The notes: generated by a model not told the origin, from the sequence alone. Positions 37,819-46,911 are shown, counted from the first letter of the stretch. The stretch: 64,000 nt of DNA from Prosthecodimorpha staleyi (GCF_018729455.1 NZ_JAHHZF010000002.1:1-64000); one strand, 5' to 3'. Translations and numbers: made by a program.

Positions 37819-39146
37819 CGGCCAGCCTCCTGCGAGCGCGCCTGCGCGTTCTGGAAGAAGACGATCGGCACCACCAGGATGATCAGGAGCGCGATCGCCA
37901 CCGCCGAGGCGACCGGCCAGTCGCGGTTGGCGAAGAACTCCTCCCAGAGGGTCTTGCCGATCATCTGCACGTCGGACCCGCCGAGCAGATCCGGGATGAC
38001 GAATTCGCCGACCGCGGGGATGAAGACCAGCGCCGACCCGGCAACGACGCCGGGCAGCGACAGCGGGAAGGTTACCCGCCAGAAGGCCTGGAACGGCGTG
38101 CAGCCGAGATCCTGGGCCGCCTCGAGGAGCGTGTCGTCGAGCTTCTCCAGGGCCGAATAGAGCGGCAGCACCATGAAGGGCAGGTAGGAATAGACGATGC
38201 CCAGATAGACCGCCTTGGAGGTCGACAGGATGATCAGCGGCTCGTCGATCACGCCGGCCCACATCAGGAGCGAATTGAGCAGGCCCTCGTTGGAGAGGAT
38301 GCCGATCCAGGCATAGACGCGGATCAGGAACGAGGTCCAGAAGGGCAGGATGACCAGCATGAGGAGGGTCGGCCGCATCGATTTCGGCGCGCGCGCCATG
38401 CCGTAGGCGATCGGATAGCCGACCAGCAGCGTCATGAAGGTGGCGCTGCCGGCGATCCACAGGCTGGTCAGATAGGCTTCGAGATAGATGCCGGCCCCGT
38501 CGAGGAGACCGAGCACCGAGATGCGTTCCGACATCGCAATGCCGGCCAGCAGCACGAAGGTGAGCGCACGCGCCTCCAGCCGGGCGCCCAGATAGGCGAA
38601 GGGCAGCGAGACCGCCACGGCGAGGCCGAAGATGCCGAAATCCGATGTCAGCCAGGCCGGCGGCTCGGCCACACCGGCCGCCGCCAGCAACGCGCCGAGG
38701 CCGGGTTCGCCGGCGATCAGGCCGATGGAGGGCAGCAGCCGTCCCGCCGCCACTGCGATCGCCGGCAGCGCGGCGACCAGCACGACGAGCGACCCGAAGC
38801 TGCGCGGCACCGCATCGACCAGCGCCTCGACCACCCGGGCCAACGCCGCGGCGACCGCCGCCACGGCGACGCCGTAGAGCGCGACCAGCAGCAGCGGCGC
38901 CCCCTTCAGGTCGCCGATCAGGCGCTGGTAGTTGGCAAACGAGAATTCAGACAGGCGCTGCCAGGTCGCGGCCAGCCCCTCGGCGATCGGATCGAAGATC
39001 GGCACATAGGGCGGCATGGCGATCGCGGTCTGCGACAGCGAGATCTTGAAGACGATCGCGAAGGGCGCCAGGAAGAAGATCGCCAGCCAGACATAGGGCA
39101 CGGCGACCACGGCAATGCGACCGAGCGCGGGACGGGAACGGGACAT
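37815..39146 (-). CDS. potH: Putrescine/spermidine ABC transporter permease PotH, with internal extension
   Basis: 443 residues, about 130 longer than usual PotH/PotB. The C-terminal ~230 residues are canonical: LTSLWIAGSATFMTLLVGYP, LVILPFWTSFLIRVYAWIGI, the EAA loop LLEAAQDLGCTPFQAFWRV and VIPDLLGGSDVQMIG. The first 75 residues are also normal. Between about residues 78 and 215 lies extra sequence with additional hydrophobic segments (LLLVALYGVAVAAVAAALA; SLVVLVAALPAIAVAAG; FGIFGLAVAVSLPFAYLGA; ALTFVLLAGIAM). GGGAGG precedes the ATG, 14 bases after potG. The insert may be lineage-specific. Confidence 0.9.
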   Translation of the reverse strand: MSRSRPALGRIAVVAVPYVWLAIFFLAPFAIVFKISLSQTAIAMPPYVPIFDPIAEGLAATWQRLSEFSFANYQRLIGDLKGAPLLLVALYGVAVAAVAAALARVVEALVDAVPRSFGSLVVLVAALPAIAVAAGRLLPSIGLIAGEPGLGALLAAAGVAEPPAWLTSDFGIFGLAVAVSLPFAYLGARLEARALTFVLLAGIAMSERISVLGLLDGAGIYLEAYLTSLWIAGSATFMTLLVGYPIAYGMARAPKSMRPTLLMLVILPFWTSFLIRVYAWIGILSNEGLLNSLLMWAGVIDEPLIILSTSKAVYLGIVYSYLPFMVLPLYSALEKLDDTLLEAAQDLGCTPFQAFWRVTFPLSLPGVVAGSALVFIPAVGEFVIPDLLGGSDVQMIGKTLWEEFFANRDWPVASAVAIALLIILVVPIVFFQNAQARSQEAGR

Positions 39147-39160
39147 CGGGCGAGCCTCCC

Positions 39161-40309
39161 TCAGCGCGTCAGCACGACGCCGGAATCCCGGCCCCAGGTC
39201 AGCCAGACCCGGTCGTCCCAGGAGATCGGCCGGTCGATCAGGCGATGGCGGTTGGCGACGGTCGCCCGGATGGTCCGTCCGCCGTCGAGACGGACATGGA
39301 ACACCGACACGTCGCCGAGATAGCCGATGTCGAAGACCGTGCCGGAAAGGGCGTTGATGCCGGTCTCGGCCGGCACGTCGGGCGAGATGGCGATCTTCTC
39401 CGGACGGATCGCGAAATAGACCGTGTCGCCGGCATTGACCGGGGTGTCCGAGTTGACCTCGACGCGGGTGCCGGCGGCCTCGGAGACGATCGTAACGAGC
39501 GGCGCGGCGCTTTCCACGCGGCCCTCGATAATGTTCACGTCGCCGATGAAGTCGGCCACGTAGCGCGAGATCGGCTGCTCGTAGATCTCCGATGGGGTCG
39601 CGACCTGGATCAGCTTGCCGTGGTCCATCACGGCGATCCGGTCGGCGACCGTCATGGCCTCCTCCTGGTCGTGGGTCACGATCAGGAAGGTCATGCCGAG
39701 CGTCATCTGGAGGTCCATCAGCTCGAACTGGGTCTCCTCGCGCAGCTTGCGATCGAGCGCGCCGAGCGGCTCGTCGAGCAGCAGCACCTTCGGCTTCTTG
39801 GCGAGCGAACGGGCAAGCGCGACGCGCTGGCGCTGGCCGCCGGACAATTGGTGTGGCTTGCGCTTGGCGAAGGATTCCAGCTTGACCAGCTTCAGCATCT
39901 CTTCGACCCGGGCGGCGATCTCGCCCTTGGGCATCCGGTCCATCTCCAGGCCGAAGGCGATGTTCTTCTCGACCGACATGTGCGGGAAGAGCGCGTAGCT
40001 CTGGAACATCATGTTGACCGGCCGGCTGTAGGGCGGCAGGCCTTTGACCGACTGTCCGGCCAGCAGCACGTCGCCGGTGGTCGGATCGTCAAAGCCGGCG
40101 ACCATCCGCATCAAGGTGGTCTTGCCGCAGCCGGACGGCCCGAGCAGCGCGAAGAACTCGCGCTCGTAGATGCCCAGGCTCACGTCATTAACGGCCGTGA
40201 AGTCACCGAACCGCTTGATCACATTGCGGAACTCGATCAGCGGCTTGGCCGTCGGATCGGTCCAGGGCTGGAACTTGCGTCGGACGGGACCGAGCGTCTT
40301 GGTCGACAT
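39161..40309 (-). CDS. potG: Putrescine ABC transporter ATP-binding protein PotG
   Basis: 382 residues. Walker A is GPSGCGKTT, signature LSGGQRQRVALARSL, Walker B VLLLDEPLGALD and the switch His in LIVTHDQEEAM. A C-terminal TOBE domain (IRPEKIAISPDVPAE) follows. It energises uptake with PotH/PotI. ATG 40309 is used; a GTG nine bases upstream is possible. A strong terminator-like hairpin separates it from potF upstream, implying lower expression than the binding protein. Confidence 0.95.
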   Translation of the reverse strand: MSTKTLGPVRRKFQPWTDPTAKPLIEFRNVIKRFGDFTAVNDVSLGIYEREFFALLGPSGCGKTTLMRMVAGFDDPTTGDVLLAGQSVKGLPPYSRPVNMMFQSYALFPHMSVEKNIAFGLEMDRMPKGEIAARVEEMLKLVKLESFAKRKPHQLSGGQRQRVALARSLAKKPKVLLLDEPLGALDRKLREETQFELMDLQMTLGMTFLIVTHDQEEAMTVADRIAVMDHGKLIQVATPSEIYEQPISRYVADFIGDVNIIEGRVESAAPLVTIVSEAAGTRVEVNSDTPVNAGDTVYFAIRPEKIAISPDVPAETGINALSGTVFDIGYLGDVSVFHVRLDGGRTIRATVANRHRLIDRPISWDDRVWLTWGRDSGVVLTR

Positions 40310-40338
40310 GAGGGACACCCGAATGGAAGGAAGGGCCA

Positions 40339-40375
40339 GAAACGAAAAGGCCCGGCAGGTCGACTGCCGGGCCTT
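40339..40375 (-). terminator. Intercistronic hairpin with T tract between potF and potG
   Basis: On the minus strand a 12-bp perfect stem (AAGGCCCGGCAG ... CTGCCGGGCCTT, 5-base loop) is followed by TTTTCGTTT. It begins 6 bases after the potF stop. As an intrinsic terminator with partial readthrough, it would favour potF mRNA over the transporter subunits. Confidence 0.8.
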
Positions 40376-40381
40376 CGGGGA

Positions 40382-41500
40382 TCACTTGCGCTTCATGTCG
40401 CGCCAAGTATCGGTCAAGACGCGCTGCGTCTTCGGGTCGTAGGACTGGATCTGATAGAGCTTCGCCATCACGTCATCCGGCGGGTAGATGTTCTTGTCGT
40501 TGAACACGGCCGGGTCGATCAGCTTCTGCGACGCCAGGTTGCCGTTCGGATATTTGATGAAGTTCGACGCCTTGGCGATCACCTCGGGCTTCATCATGTA
40601 ATTGATGAAGGCATGGGCCTCGTCGATATTCTTGGCGTCCTTCGGCAGCGAGAAGTTGTCGAACCACATCGCGGCGCCTCCCTTGGGGATGGAGTAGCCG
40701 ATCTCGACCTTCTTCTTCTCGTCCTTGATCTTCGCGTTCTTCTCCTCGGCGCGGTCGCCGGCCTGCTTGATGTCACCGGACCAGCCGACCACCAGGCAGA
40801 CATCGCCGTTGGCGAGCGCGTTGATATATTCGGAGGAATGGAACTTGCGCACGAAGGGACGAATCTTCTTGAAGTGCTCAGCGGCCTTCTTGAAGTCATC
40901 CGGATTGCGCGTGTTCGGATCGAGGCCGAGATAGTTGAGCACGGCCGGGACGATCTCGTCCGAGGCATCGAGCATCATGATGCCGCAGTCCTTGAACTTG
41001 GCGGCATTGGCCGGATCGAGCACCAGCGACCAGCTGTCGAGCGGGGCGTCGGGCATCCGCTCCTTGATCTTCTTGACGTTGTAGCCGATGCCGGTGGTGC
41101 CCCACATGTAGTTCACGGCATAGTCGTTGCCGGGATCATACTTGGCGAGGCGCTCGGAGACGACCGGCCACATGTTGTTCAGGTTGGGCAGCTTCGACTT
41201 GTCGAGCTTCTGGAACACGCCCGCCTGGATCTGCCGGCCGAGGAAGTGCGCCGACGGCACCACCACGTCGTAGCCGGTCTTGCCGGCAAGGAGCTTGGTT
41301 TCCAGGATGTCGTTGGAGTCGAAAACGTCGTATTTGACCTTGATCCCGGTCTCCTTGGTGAAATCCTCCAGGATGGTCGGGTCGATATAGTCGGACCAGT
41401 TGTAGATGTTGACCTGCTTGGTCTGTGCCTGGGCGCCGCCGGACAGCACGGCAGCGATGGCAAAGCCGACCAGGCCGAGCAGCCTAGGATGGTATTTCAT
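40382..41500 (-). CDS. potF: Periplasmic putrescine-binding protein PotF
   Basis: 372 residues. A signal peptide (MKYHPRLLGLVGFAIAAVLS, ending near AQAQ) is followed by the polyamine-binding fold: VNIYNWSDYIDPTILEDFTK, KTGYDVVVPSAHFLGRQIQ, NYMWGTTGIGYNVKK, CLVVGWSGDIKQA and KGGAAMWFDNFSLPK. Length and motifs match PotF. ATG 41500 follows GAGGTTGGAAC. It lies 93 bases after the synthetase gene on the same strand and is probably cotranscribed with it. Confidence 0.95.
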   Translation of the reverse strand: MKYHPRLLGLVGFAIAAVLSGGAQAQTKQVNIYNWSDYIDPTILEDFTKETGIKVKYDVFDSNDILETKLLAGKTGYDVVVPSAHFLGRQIQAGVFQKLDKSKLPNLNNMWPVVSERLAKYDPGNDYAVNYMWGTTGIGYNVKKIKERMPDAPLDSWSLVLDPANAAKFKDCGIMMLDASDEIVPAVLNYLGLDPNTRNPDDFKKAAEHFKKIRPFVRKFHSSEYINALANGDVCLVVGWSGDIKQAGDRAEEKNAKIKDEKKKVEIGYSIPKGGAAMWFDNFSLPKDAKNIDEAHAFINYMMKPEVIAKASNFIKYPNGNLASQKLIDPAVFNDKNIYPPDDVMAKLYQIQSYDPKTQRVLTDTWRDMKRK

Positions 41501-41576
41501 GTTCCAACCTCGCGATTTGACCATCATTCCGGGACTTCCGACGACCAGCCTATCGCGTCCGAACAGCGGTACAAGA

Positions 41577-41591
41577 GTGCCGCTGCGGCAC
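41577..41591 (-). terminator. Small hairpin after the first synthetase gene
   Basis: GTGCC, a 5-base loop, then GGCAC, 2 bases beyond the synthetase stop. On the minus strand it is followed by TCTTGT only, so it is at best a weak terminator or an mRNA 3' stem. Confidence 0.3.
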
Positions 41592-41593
41592 GA

Positions 41594-42988
41594 TCAGAGA
41601 TAGGTCAGACGTTCGAGCGGGGTGATTTCGCGCGCGAAGGCCTCCGCCTCGGCGCGCTTCAGATGGGCGATCAGGCTGCGGTATTCGACGCCGAGCATCC
41701 GGCGCACGAAATCGGAGCGTTCGAACAGCGTGATGGCCTCGGCCATGCTGGCCGGCAGGGCCGGCACCGGCTCCTCATAGGCGTTGCGGACGACCGGCGG
41801 CGGTGGCGTCAATTCGCGCTCGATCCCTTCCAGCATGCCGGCCAGGACCGCGGCCGTGACCAGATACGGGTTGGCATCCGCCCCGGCGATGCGGTGTTCC
41901 AGCCGCCGCGCCGCATCGGAACTGGCCGGCACGCGCACGCCGACCGACCGGTTGTTGTGGCCCCAGGAGGCCGTCGTCGGCGCGTAGGAGCCGGGCTGCA
42001 GGCGCCGGAAGCCGTTCCAGGACGAGACGAACAGCAGCGTCGAAGCCTGCATGGTCTCGAGCAGGCCGGCGATCGCCTGGCCGAGCCGCCGCTCGCCGAT
42101 CATCGGGTCGGAGAAGACATTGTGGCCGAAGCGGTCGAGCAGGCTGACATGCAGATGCAGGCCGCTGCCGGCGACATCCATGAACGGCTTCGGCATGAAG
42201 GTCGCCTTCAGGCCGTGGCGGCGCGCGACCTCGCAGACCAGCCGCTTCAGCATCACCGCGTCGTCGGCCGCCGCGACCGCATCGGCCCGGTGCTTCAGAT
42301 TGACTTCGAACTGACCGGGTGCGGCCTCCGACACCATGGTGTCGATCGGCAGGCCCTGCGCCTTGCCGTAGGCCCAGATGTCCGAGAAGAAGGACGAGAA
42401 GTCGGACAGGTCCGACATGGCATACATGTTCTGCGGCGTCGGGCCCGCGGTCGCCCGGTAGACCGGCGCCGGCATGCCGTCGGCCATCGGCGGCGCCTTC
42501 GGGTCGAGCAGGTAGAATTCCAGTTCCACCGCGCAGCACGGCGTGTAGCCGGCCGCCTTCATGCGCTCGACGACGCGCACCAGCGCGTGACGCGGATCGC
42601 CCAGAAACGCCTCGCCGGTGTCGGCATGCATGGTCAGGAGCACCTGCGCGGTCGGCCGCGCCGCCCAGGGCACCGGGCGCAGGCTGCCCGGGACCGCCCG
42701 GCAATAGCCGTCCCGGTCGCCGGTGGTGACATGCAGCCCGGTCTCCATGACCTCGCGGCCCCAGACGTCCAGCCCGTACATGGAAAAGGGAAAATTGATG
42801 CCGTCCGCGAAGGCCTTGGCTATGGTCGCCGCCGGCGCCCACTTGCCGCGCAGCACGCCGTTCGATTCCGTGACCAGGAACTCGACCGCCTCCGTCTCCG
42901 GATGGGCTTCGAGGAAGCGCTCGACCTCGCCGGATTCGATGGCGTCGAGGGCATCGCCCGCCGCCGGCCCGATCTCGATACGCCCCAT
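41594..42988 (-). CDS. puuA: Glutamine synthetase-like gamma-glutamylputrescine synthetase (first copy)
   Basis: 464 residues of the glutamine synthetase fold. The catalytic-domain motifs are CCAVELEFYLLDP, the Glu cluster in VSEAAPGQFEVNLKHR, FMPKPFMDVAGSGLHLHVS, and APTTASWGHNNRSVGVRVP with GADANPY. PuuA-type enzymes ligate glutamate to putrescine. The assignment as a polyamine enzyme rests on context, because it is divergent from a GntR regulator and precedes potFGHI. ATG 42988 follows a GGGGGGG run. A TGTGATCACA palindrome lies about 108 bases upstream. It differs clearly from the second copy at 43.97 kb. Confidence 0.82.
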   Translation of the reverse strand: MGRIEIGPAAGDALDAIESGEVERFLEAHPETEAVEFLVTESNGVLRGKWAPAATIAKAFADGINFPFSMYGLDVWGREVMETGLHVTTGDRDGYCRAVPGSLRPVPWAARPTAQVLLTMHADTGEAFLGDPRHALVRVVERMKAAGYTPCCAVELEFYLLDPKAPPMADGMPAPVYRATAGPTPQNMYAMSDLSDFSSFFSDIWAYGKAQGLPIDTMVSEAAPGQFEVNLKHRADAVAAADDAVMLKRLVCEVARRHGLKATFMPKPFMDVAGSGLHLHVSLLDRFGHNVFSDPMIGERRLGQAIAGLLETMQASTLLFVSSWNGFRRLQPGSYAPTTASWGHNNRSVGVRVPASSDAARRLEHRIAGADANPYLVTAAVLAGMLEGIERELTPPPPVVRNAYEEPVPALPASMAEAITLFERSDFVRRMLGVEYRSLIAHLKRAEAEAFAREITPLERLTYL

Positions 42989-43095
42989 TACCCCCCCGTC
43001 ACCCCACGGCCCGTCCCACTGCAGGCCCGACGGAACGATTCGGCCCGAAGGCGCTCCGATCGGGCGGCAGCGGCGGCGTTGCATCCGGGCGAAAA

Positions 43096-43105
43096 TGTGA
43101 TCACA
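43096..43105. promoter_or_regulatory. Candidate GntR operator 1 (TGTGATCACA)
   Basis: A perfect 10-bp palindrome, preceded by AAAA, between the divergent synthetase and GntR genes. The same core recurs at 43944-43953, so it is the likely binding site of the regulator encoded between them. Confidence 0.65.
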
Positions 43106-43142
43106 GTGGGTCGACCCTGTCAACGCGCGATCCCGGTCGAAA

Positions 43143-43886
43143 ATGCCGTCGCGAAGCCGAACCGCCGCCCCCCTCGAAATCGAGCGTCCCGGTCGCGCCC
43201 GGCCGGTGCGGACGGCTGCGGCGGGCAGCGCGCAGGACGGTGCCCCGCCGCCCGCGCCGATCCACGACCAGGTCTATGACGCCCTGAAGACGGCGATCGT
43301 GACCGGCCGGATCGTGCCCGGCCGCGCCGTGACCTTGCGCGGGCTGGCGGCGACGCTCGGGGTCTCGCCGATGCCGGTGCGCGAGGCGATCCGGCGCATC
43401 TCGGCCGAGGGCGGCCTGGTCATCCACCCCAACCGCCGCGTCTCGGTCCCCGACATGACGCGTGCCCGCTTCGACGAGGTCGTCGCCGCCCGCTCCCTGC
43501 TCGAACCCGAGGCCGCCGCGCGCGCCCTGCCGCATATCGATGCCGCCCGGCTGGCGCGTATCCGCGCGGCCGACGACGACATCGAGCGCGCGCTGGAGAC
43601 CGGCGACGTGGAGGACTACATGGCCTCCAACCACCGCTTCCATTTCGAGATCTACGGCGCCGCCCGCTCCGAGGTGCTGGTGCCGCTGATCGAAAGCGTC
43701 TGGCTGCGTTTCGGTCCCTTCATGCGGCTCGTCTATGGTCGCTTCGGCACCGCCATCCTGATCGACCAGCACGAACGCGCCATAGAGGCGATCGCGGCGC
43801 GCGACGAGGCCGGTCTCAGGGCGGCGATCCGTGCCGACATCCTCGACGGCATGAACGAGATCGGCGCCGCAAGCCTGGTCGATTGA
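43143..43886 (+). CDS. GntR family (FCD domain) transcriptional regulator of the putrescine genes
   Basis: 247 residues. A winged helix-turn-helix (IHDQVYDALKTAIVTGRI, LRGLAATLGVSPMPVREAIR) is followed by an FCD effector domain (RFDEVVAARSLLEPEAAARA, ASNHRFHFEIYGAA, DQHERAIEAIAARD) whose Asp/His residues usually bind a metal and an organic acid. An Arg/Ala/Pro-rich tail of ~35 residues precedes the HTH. It lies between two synthetase genes with a TGTGATCACA palindrome on each side, so it probably represses both arms and itself. Effector unknown; a gamma-glutamylated intermediate is plausible. Confidence 0.9.
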   Translation: MPSRSRTAAPLEIERPGRARPVRTAAAGSAQDGAPPPAPIHDQVYDALKTAIVTGRIVPGRAVTLRGLAATLGVSPMPVREAIRRISAEGGLVIHPNRRVSVPDMTRARFDEVVAARSLLEPEAAARALPHIDAARLARIRAADDDIERALETGDVEDYMASNHRFHFEIYGAARSEVLVPLIESVWLRFGPFMRLVYGRFGTAILIDQHERAIEAIAARDEAGLRAAIRADILDGMNEIGAASLVD

Positions 43887-43939
43887 AGCCGGTTCGGGCT
43901 CGATCGCCATCGTGGTTGACGGACGGGACGGTGCCTGCA

Positions 43940-43957
43940 AAAATGTGATCACATTTT
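43940..43957. promoter_or_regulatory. Candidate GntR operator 2, perfect 18-bp palindrome
   Basis: AAAATGTGATCACATTTT, fully symmetric and sharing the 10-bp core of operator 1. It ends 11 bases before the second synthetase ATG, covering the ribosome-site region, so bound protein would block transcription directly. Confidence 0.75.
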
Positions 43958-43968
43958 CGGACGGACCC

Positions 43969-45366
43969 ATGGCGAAGAAGAAGAAATCGGTCAAGGCGCA
44001 CGAGGCGGTGCGCGGCGTCGGCTCCGCGTCGGAGGCGGCTGCCTGGCTCGAGGCGCGCGGTCTCGACGACATCGAATGCGTCGTGCCGGACATGTCCGGC
44101 GTGGCGCGCGGCAAGATGATGCCGGTGCAGAAGTTCGTCGACGGGCCGACCATGGCCATCCCCGGTTCGATCTTCCTGCAGACCATCACGGGCGACTATC
44201 CGGACGACGACGAGACCTTCACGGTCGATCCGGCCGACAGCGACATCATCCTGACGCCGGACTATTCGACCCTCTCGGTCGTGCCCTGGGCCTCCGACCC
44301 GACCGCGCAGGTGATCCACGACGCCTTCCATCGCGACGGCCGCCCGGTCGAGATCGCGCCGCGCCAGCTGTTGCGCCGGGTCGTCGAGCTCTACGAGCAC
44401 AAGGGCTGGAAGCCGATCGTGGCGCCGGAGATCGAGTTCTATCTCGTCGAACGCAACCAGGATCCGGACTATCCGCTGAAGCCGCCGACCGGCCGCTCGG
44501 GCCGCTCGGAGACCGGCCGGCAATCCTATTCGATCGCGGCGGTCAACGAATTCGACGACCTGTTCGACGACATCTACGACTATTCGGAAGCGCAGGGACT
44601 GGAGATCGACACCCTCATCCACGAGGAGGGGGCCGCCCAGATGGAGATCAACCTCCTGCACGGCGACCCGATCGCGCTCGCCGACCAGGTCTTCCTGTTC
44701 AAGCGCACGATCCGCGAGGCGGCGCTGCGCCACAACATGTATGCCACCTTCATGGCCAAGCCGATCGCCAACGAACCCGGCTCGGCCATGCATATCCACC
44801 AGTCGGTGGTGGACCTCGAGGACGGCAGCAACATCTTCTCCAATCCTGACGGCCAGCCGACCCGGGAGTTCTTCTCCTTCATCGCCGGCCAGCAGCGCTA
44901 CCTGCCGCATGTCATGTGCATGCTGGCGCCCTACGTGAATTCCTACCGGCGGCTGATGCGCAAGTCGTCCGCGCCGGTCAACGTCCACTGGGGCTACGAC
45001 AACCGTACCGTCGGCCTGCGCGTGCCGAACTCCTCGCCGATCGCCCGCCGGGTCGAGAACCGGGTGCCGTCGTCGGACGCCAACCCCTATCTGGCCATGG
45101 CGGCCTCGCTCGCCTGCGGCTATCTCGGCCTGATCGACGGCCTGTCGCCGGAGGAACCGATCGAGGGCTCGGCCTATGCGCTCGATTTCGGCCTGCCGCG
45201 CGGGCTGCTCGAGGCGGTCGCGCTGTTCGAGGAATGCGAGGAGCTGACCGACATCTTCGGCAAGGCCTTCGTCGCCACCTACCGGGCGATCAAGCAGGCC
45301 GAGTTCGAGACCTTCATGCGCGTGATCAGCCCCTGGGAGCGCGAATACCTGCTCCTGAACGTGTGA
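43969..45366 (+). CDS. puuA: Glutamine synthetase-like gamma-glutamylputrescine synthetase (second copy)
   Basis: 465 residues. A Lys-rich start (MAKKKKSVKAHEAV) precedes the synthetase fold: VVPDMSGVARGKMMP, IVAPEIEFYLVERNQ, HEEGAAQMEINLLHG, FMAKPIANEPGSAMHIHQS, SAPVNVHWGYDNRTVGLRVP and PSSDANPYLAMAA. It matches PuuA/GlnA3-type enzymes of polyamine breakdown, which ligate glutamate to putrescine with ATP. It heads the plus-strand run synthetase-aminotransferase-PuuB-like oxidase. ATG 43969 is preferred because the frame's earlier GTG lies upstream of the operator. Confidence 0.87.
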   Translation: MAKKKKSVKAHEAVRGVGSASEAAAWLEARGLDDIECVVPDMSGVARGKMMPVQKFVDGPTMAIPGSIFLQTITGDYPDDDETFTVDPADSDIILTPDYSTLSVVPWASDPTAQVIHDAFHRDGRPVEIAPRQLLRRVVELYEHKGWKPIVAPEIEFYLVERNQDPDYPLKPPTGRSGRSETGRQSYSIAAVNEFDDLFDDIYDYSEAQGLEIDTLIHEEGAAQMEINLLHGDPIALADQVFLFKRTIREAALRHNMYATFMAKPIANEPGSAMHIHQSVVDLEDGSNIFSNPDGQPTREFFSFIAGQQRYLPHVMCMLAPYVNSYRRLMRKSSAPVNVHWGYDNRTVGLRVPNSSPIARRVENRVPSSDANPYLAMAASLACGYLGLIDGLSPEEPIEGSAYALDFGLPRGLLEAVALFEECEELTDIFGKAFVATYRAIKQAEFETFMRVISPWEREYLLLNV

Positions 45367-45494
45367 TGCCGGACGCGGGGGGAAGCGCCGCCGCGCCAGC
45401 CGGGTCATCCCGGTCCTGCGCCGCCGGCCCGCCCCCGCTCCAGCTGTCGTGATCCGCCCCGCCGCCCTTCCGCCGAGACCGGCCCGAGGATGCC

Positions 45495-46886
45495 ATGCTC
45501 CAGTCGAACCTCTATCCGACCGCGGACCTGCGCGCCGCCGACGCCCGCCACTACCTGCACCCGTTCACCGACCACAAGGCCCTGGCCGAGGAGGGGGCGC
45601 GAGTCATCGTCAAGGGTGACGGCGTCTGGCTGTGGGATTCCGAAGGCAACCGGCTGCTCGACGGCATGGCCGGGCTGTGGTGCACCAATGTCGGCCACGG
45701 CCGCCAGGAGATCGCCGACGCGGTCCATGCCCAGATGGGCGAGCTCGCCTTCTACAATTCCTTCTTCAAGACCACCAACGCGCCGGCGGTCCGCCTCGCC
45801 GAACGCCTCGCCGCGATCGCGCCGGCCCATATCAACAAGGTCTTCTTCACCTCGTCGGGTTCCGAGGCCAACGACACTGTGCTGCGCATGGTGCGCCACT
45901 ATTGGGCGCTGAAGGGCCAGCCGAACCGGCAGATCGTGATCGCCCGGCACAATGCCTATCACGGCTCGACCATGGCCGGCGCCTCGCTCGGCGGCATGAA
46001 GCCGATGCATGCCCAGGGCGGCCTGCCGATCCCCGGCATCGTCCATATCCGCCAGCCCTACTGGTTCGGCGAGGGCCACGGCATGGCGCCCGACGCCTTC
46101 GGGCTGCAGGCGGCGGCCGATCTCGAACGGATGATCCGCACGCTCGGCCCCGAGAATGTTGCCGCCTTCATCGGCGAGCCGATCCAGGGTGCCGGCGGCG
46201 TGATCATCCCGCCGGCCAGCTACTGGCCGGAAATCCAGCGCATCTGCCGGAAATACGACATCCTGCTGGTCGCCGACGAGGTCATCTGCGGCTTCGGCCG
46301 CACCGGCCGCTGGTTCGGCTCGGACTATTTCGGCATCGAGCCGGACCTGATGACCATCGCCAAGGGCGTCACCTCCGGCTACCTGCCGCTCGGCGGCGTC
46401 ATGGTCTCCGACAAGGTCGCCGACGTGCTCGTCAATCTCGGCGAGGAATTCTACCACGGCTATACCTATTCGGGTCACCCGACCTGCGCGGCCGCGGCTC
46501 TGGCCAATCTCGACATCATCCAGCGCGAGGGCCTGGTCGAGCGCGTCGCCAACGATATCGGCCCCTATCTGCAGGCCCGCTGGGCGGCGCTCGCCGACCA
46601 TCCGATCGTCGGCGAGACGCGCATGGTCGGGCTGATCGGCGCGCTGGAACTGGTGCCCGACCCCAAGAACATCTCCAACCGCTTCACGCCGACCGGCGCG
46701 GTCGGCTCGATCGCGCGCGATTTCGCGTTCCAGAACGGCCTGGTCATGCGTGCCGTGCGCGACAGCCTGATCATCGCGCCGCCGCTGACGCTGACCCATG
46801 CGGAGGCCGACGACCTGGTCCGCCTCGCCCGCCAGACCCTCGACCTCACCTACGAGGAGCTGAAGCGGCGCGGCGTGTTCGGATGA
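45495..46886 (+). CDS. Class III aminotransferase, putrescine/polyamine type
   Basis: 463 residues. PLP motifs: TSSGSEANDTVLRM, VADEVICGFGRTGRW, and the Schiff-base Lys in TIAKGVTSGYLPLGGV. It belongs with SpuC/putrescine:pyruvate aminotransferases, consistent with its position between a PuuA-like synthetase and a PuuB-like oxidase. It may transaminate putrescine or a gamma-glutamylated intermediate. Start ATG 45495. It is related to the orphan aminotransferase at 13.96 kb but keeps the standard motif after the catalytic Lys. Confidence 0.92.
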   Translation: MLQSNLYPTADLRAADARHYLHPFTDHKALAEEGARVIVKGDGVWLWDSEGNRLLDGMAGLWCTNVGHGRQEIADAVHAQMGELAFYNSFFKTTNAPAVRLAERLAAIAPAHINKVFFTSSGSEANDTVLRMVRHYWALKGQPNRQIVIARHNAYHGSTMAGASLGGMKPMHAQGGLPIPGIVHIRQPYWFGEGHGMAPDAFGLQAAADLERMIRTLGPENVAAFIGEPIQGAGGVIIPPASYWPEIQRICRKYDILLVADEVICGFGRTGRWFGSDYFGIEPDLMTIAKGVTSGYLPLGGVMVSDKVADVLVNLGEEFYHGYTYSGHPTCAAAALANLDIIQREGLVERVANDIGPYLQARWAALADHPIVGETRMVGLIGALELVPDPKNISNRFTPTGAVGSIARDFAFQNGLVMRAVRDSLIIAPPLTLTHAEADDLVRLARQTLDLTYEELKRRGVFG

Positions 46887-46911
46887 TGCCGGCGCGGACC
46901 GGGAGCCTCGG

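Noticed and set aside
39245-43279. Open frame of over 1300 codons antisense to potG, potF and the synthetase
   Set aside because: It covers several well-identified genes on the other strand and encodes no recognisable protein.
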